Assembly: GCA_034440575.1 (NCBI GenBank)
Contig: JAOTOL010001451.1
Span: 762,501-826,500 of the forward strand
Reading direction: 5' to 3'
Length of the DNA stretch: 64,000 bases
Origin: Imbricaverruca yamaguchii
Taxonomy: Eukaryota > Arthropoda > Thecostraca > Neoverrucidae
The notes under the pieces are model-generated. The model was not told the origin of the DNA and made no database searches. It saw only the letters and a list, made by a program, of their open reading frames with translations. Shown piece after piece: positions 62,640 to 64,000 of the stretch. Every line of letters starts with the position of its first letter. Position 1 is the first letter of the stretch. The position numbers and the translations under genes are program-made.

Positions 62640-62870
62640 AGCCGGGGAGGGGTCAGACGAAGAATGCCTCACTCGTTATTCCATCGATACTCTCTTATTC
62701 CAATGCCCAACTCATCGCAACATCCATGACCCTCACCTGGCCCTCCAACACCAGCCATCCATACTAAGAGCTCGTAGGACAACTTCCCCGGTCCTACCCT
62801 CCAGCTCAGTTGTATCGGGTTGGTCGCGCCCCCTCGGCCCGTCCCCCGGGGTTGACAGTCCTGGAGGCTG
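62640..62870 (+). pseudogene. possible 3' end of a non-LTR retrotransposon ORF
   Basis: The plus-strand frame reads EECLTRYSIDTLLFQCPTHR, resembling the zinc-knuckle-like end (CxxC..ET.eHLLf.CP..) of Jockey/I-type LINE polyproteins, but the first cysteines are incomplete. A GC-rich 3' UTR-like region follows. No reverse transcriptase lies upstream, so it would be a 5'-truncated copy. Confidence 0.3.
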
Positions 62871-62954
62871 AGGTCCCTGTTGCACGATGCTAGTTGTGAC
62901 GGGGGACCATCACGCCTTTTTGGTCCCGATATCCCGGAGGAGTGGGCGGGCCCA

Positions 62955-63235
62955 TAGGGCCCCATACGGTTAAGTGGCTAGTCGCCTCGGGCAGGAGACC
63001 TGGGATTCTCCCCAGTGTCTGCCGCCTCGGCCGGTTGGGGTCAATAGGTGGGTTGCCCCGGGTGGGGCGGGAATGACCGATGGTTAAGGTGTTGGGCTCT
63101 GGGTACCAAAGGTCCCGGGTTCGATACTAGCGCCGCTCGGGACATTTCCAAATCGCCCAGCTCGCCGACGAAACAGTTGGGGTGGCGCCATTACCCGTGA
63201 ATACGCATAAAATGCGTCGTGAACCACCCAGTAAT
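62955..63235 (+). mobile_element. tRNA-derived SINE, possibly with two tRNA-like heads
   Basis: The second head is clear: box A tgaccgatggttaaggtg and box B ggtcccgggttcgatactag at about 63073-63135. A first, weaker head (ggttaagtggctagtcgc..gagacctgggattctccc) lies at about 62965-63015. The body contains ggtggcgcca..atgcgtcgtgaaccaccca, related to the gcgtcgtaaa..accc tail of the other SINEs. Confidence 0.6.
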
Positions 63236-64000
63236 CGAGCTACCTGGCGGCCGTGTCGATGCATTGACTTTCGGTCAAAATTCTGTCGAACTGGAATACA
63301 TGGATCAGGTGGTGGGGCAGGGTTCACGCAAGAACCTCTGCTTTGAAATAGGACCCTAGTTCATAAAGTCACCTCAACGAGAACTCAGATTAAATTTTTT
63401 TTTTATTCCATGGCATCCACTAACAAAAAATATCCTGGTCCCTCACGTAGGGGCCAGACCAGTGGTTCTTCTGCACCGTCTTTCTTTTGCGAAAAGTTGA
63501 GAGACTGCTCCTTGGAGGTGGAATTCGTAATGGCAAGAGAGGCGGAAAGTGCCTTGCAGGTCACCGAGTTTATATAGTCTTAGGAAAGGTGACTGGGTAG
63601 TCGACGAAACCATACCAATAGGTATAGAGCTGCACAAAACAATTTCTTCACGAGGCGTGATCGGCTGTTTCGAGGTAAGAGATGTGCCGGAAAAGAGATA
63701 GTGGATGGACTGTCCGAGTATGCGGAAACCAGGGCAAGGAAGATGAAGATGAGGAGAGGTGCAGTCATCCCAACCAACAATGTCATCCGAGCATCTAACA
63801 CTACAGATCATCGCTTCCAAATTCGGGTAGGCTACATTCGTGTCAAAGTACGCGCCTTTCTCCCTAATTGAATGAGATTTTAAACGTCCAATGAGACATT
63901 TGGCCATATCGATCAGCACTGCCAAAATCGCCTTGTGTGTGGCAGATGTGCTTACTACCATACCAGTGAAACTTGTAATTCCGAGATGGCTTTCTGCACG
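63236..64000. other. no gene firmly recognised; long minus-strand open frame
   Basis: The minus frame 63961-63443 is open for 172 codons in non-repetitive sequence, ending FAKERRCRRTTGLAPT. A second minus frame also stays open. I recognise no domain; it could be an exon cut by the window edge, a retroelement piece, or chance. Confidence 0.25.

Overview
The window is eukaryotic nuclear DNA, most likely from an arthropod and possibly a crustacean such as a barnacle (the lineage is inference). Coding exons are short, bounded by GT..AG introns and spread over kilobases. The rest is dominated by minisatellites, microsatellites, tRNA-derived SINEs, small inverted-repeat elements and one intact mariner transposon. 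There are no operons, ribosome binding sites or CRISPR arrays. Most long open frames are by-products of tandem repeats.

Four split genes could be assembled by reading splice sites and checking that phases agree. (1) A TMCC-family (transmembrane and coiled-coil) gene on the minus strand, 15426 to 13475, carries a one-base frameshift in its last exon. (2) A single-pass leucine-rich-repeat membrane protein lies on the plus strand, 20308 to 34535. It has LRRNT, about 12 LRRs, LRRCT, an ectodomain, a TM helix and an acidic tail; its 10.3 kb first visible intron is filled with minisatellites. (3) A secreted chitin-binding protein lies on the minus strand, 42747 to 38670: a six-cysteine peritrophin-type domain followed by about fifteen 27-residue tandem repeats. 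(4) A complete five-exon dihydrofolate reductase gene lies on the plus strand, 53241 to 61725. Further minus-strand exons of an unrecognised gene may lie at 37.0-38.0 kb.

Layout: 1-12.1 kb is mostly tandem arrays (22, 23, 19, 5, 21 and 7 bp units), including a 2.7 kb array of about 119 GC-box-like units. 12.1-18.1 kb holds the TMCC gene. 18.1-34.5 kb holds the LRR gene and its array-rich intron. 34.5-38 kb is mostly non-coding, with a long (TA)n tract. 38-43.1 kb is the chitin-binding gene. 43-49.3 kb is non-coding, with a 75 bp array and a Harbinger-like inverted-repeat element. 49.3-50.6 kb is an intact mariner. 51-53 kb is AT-rich sequence with diverged repeats. 53.2-61.7 kb is DHFR with SINEs in its introns. 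62-64 kb is retroelement debris.

The genes do not form one pathway: folate metabolism, a membrane coiled-coil protein, a cell-surface LRR receptor or adhesion molecule, and a cuticle or extracellular-matrix protein. The most novel object is the chitin-binding protein, whose repeat domain I do not recognise from any named family.
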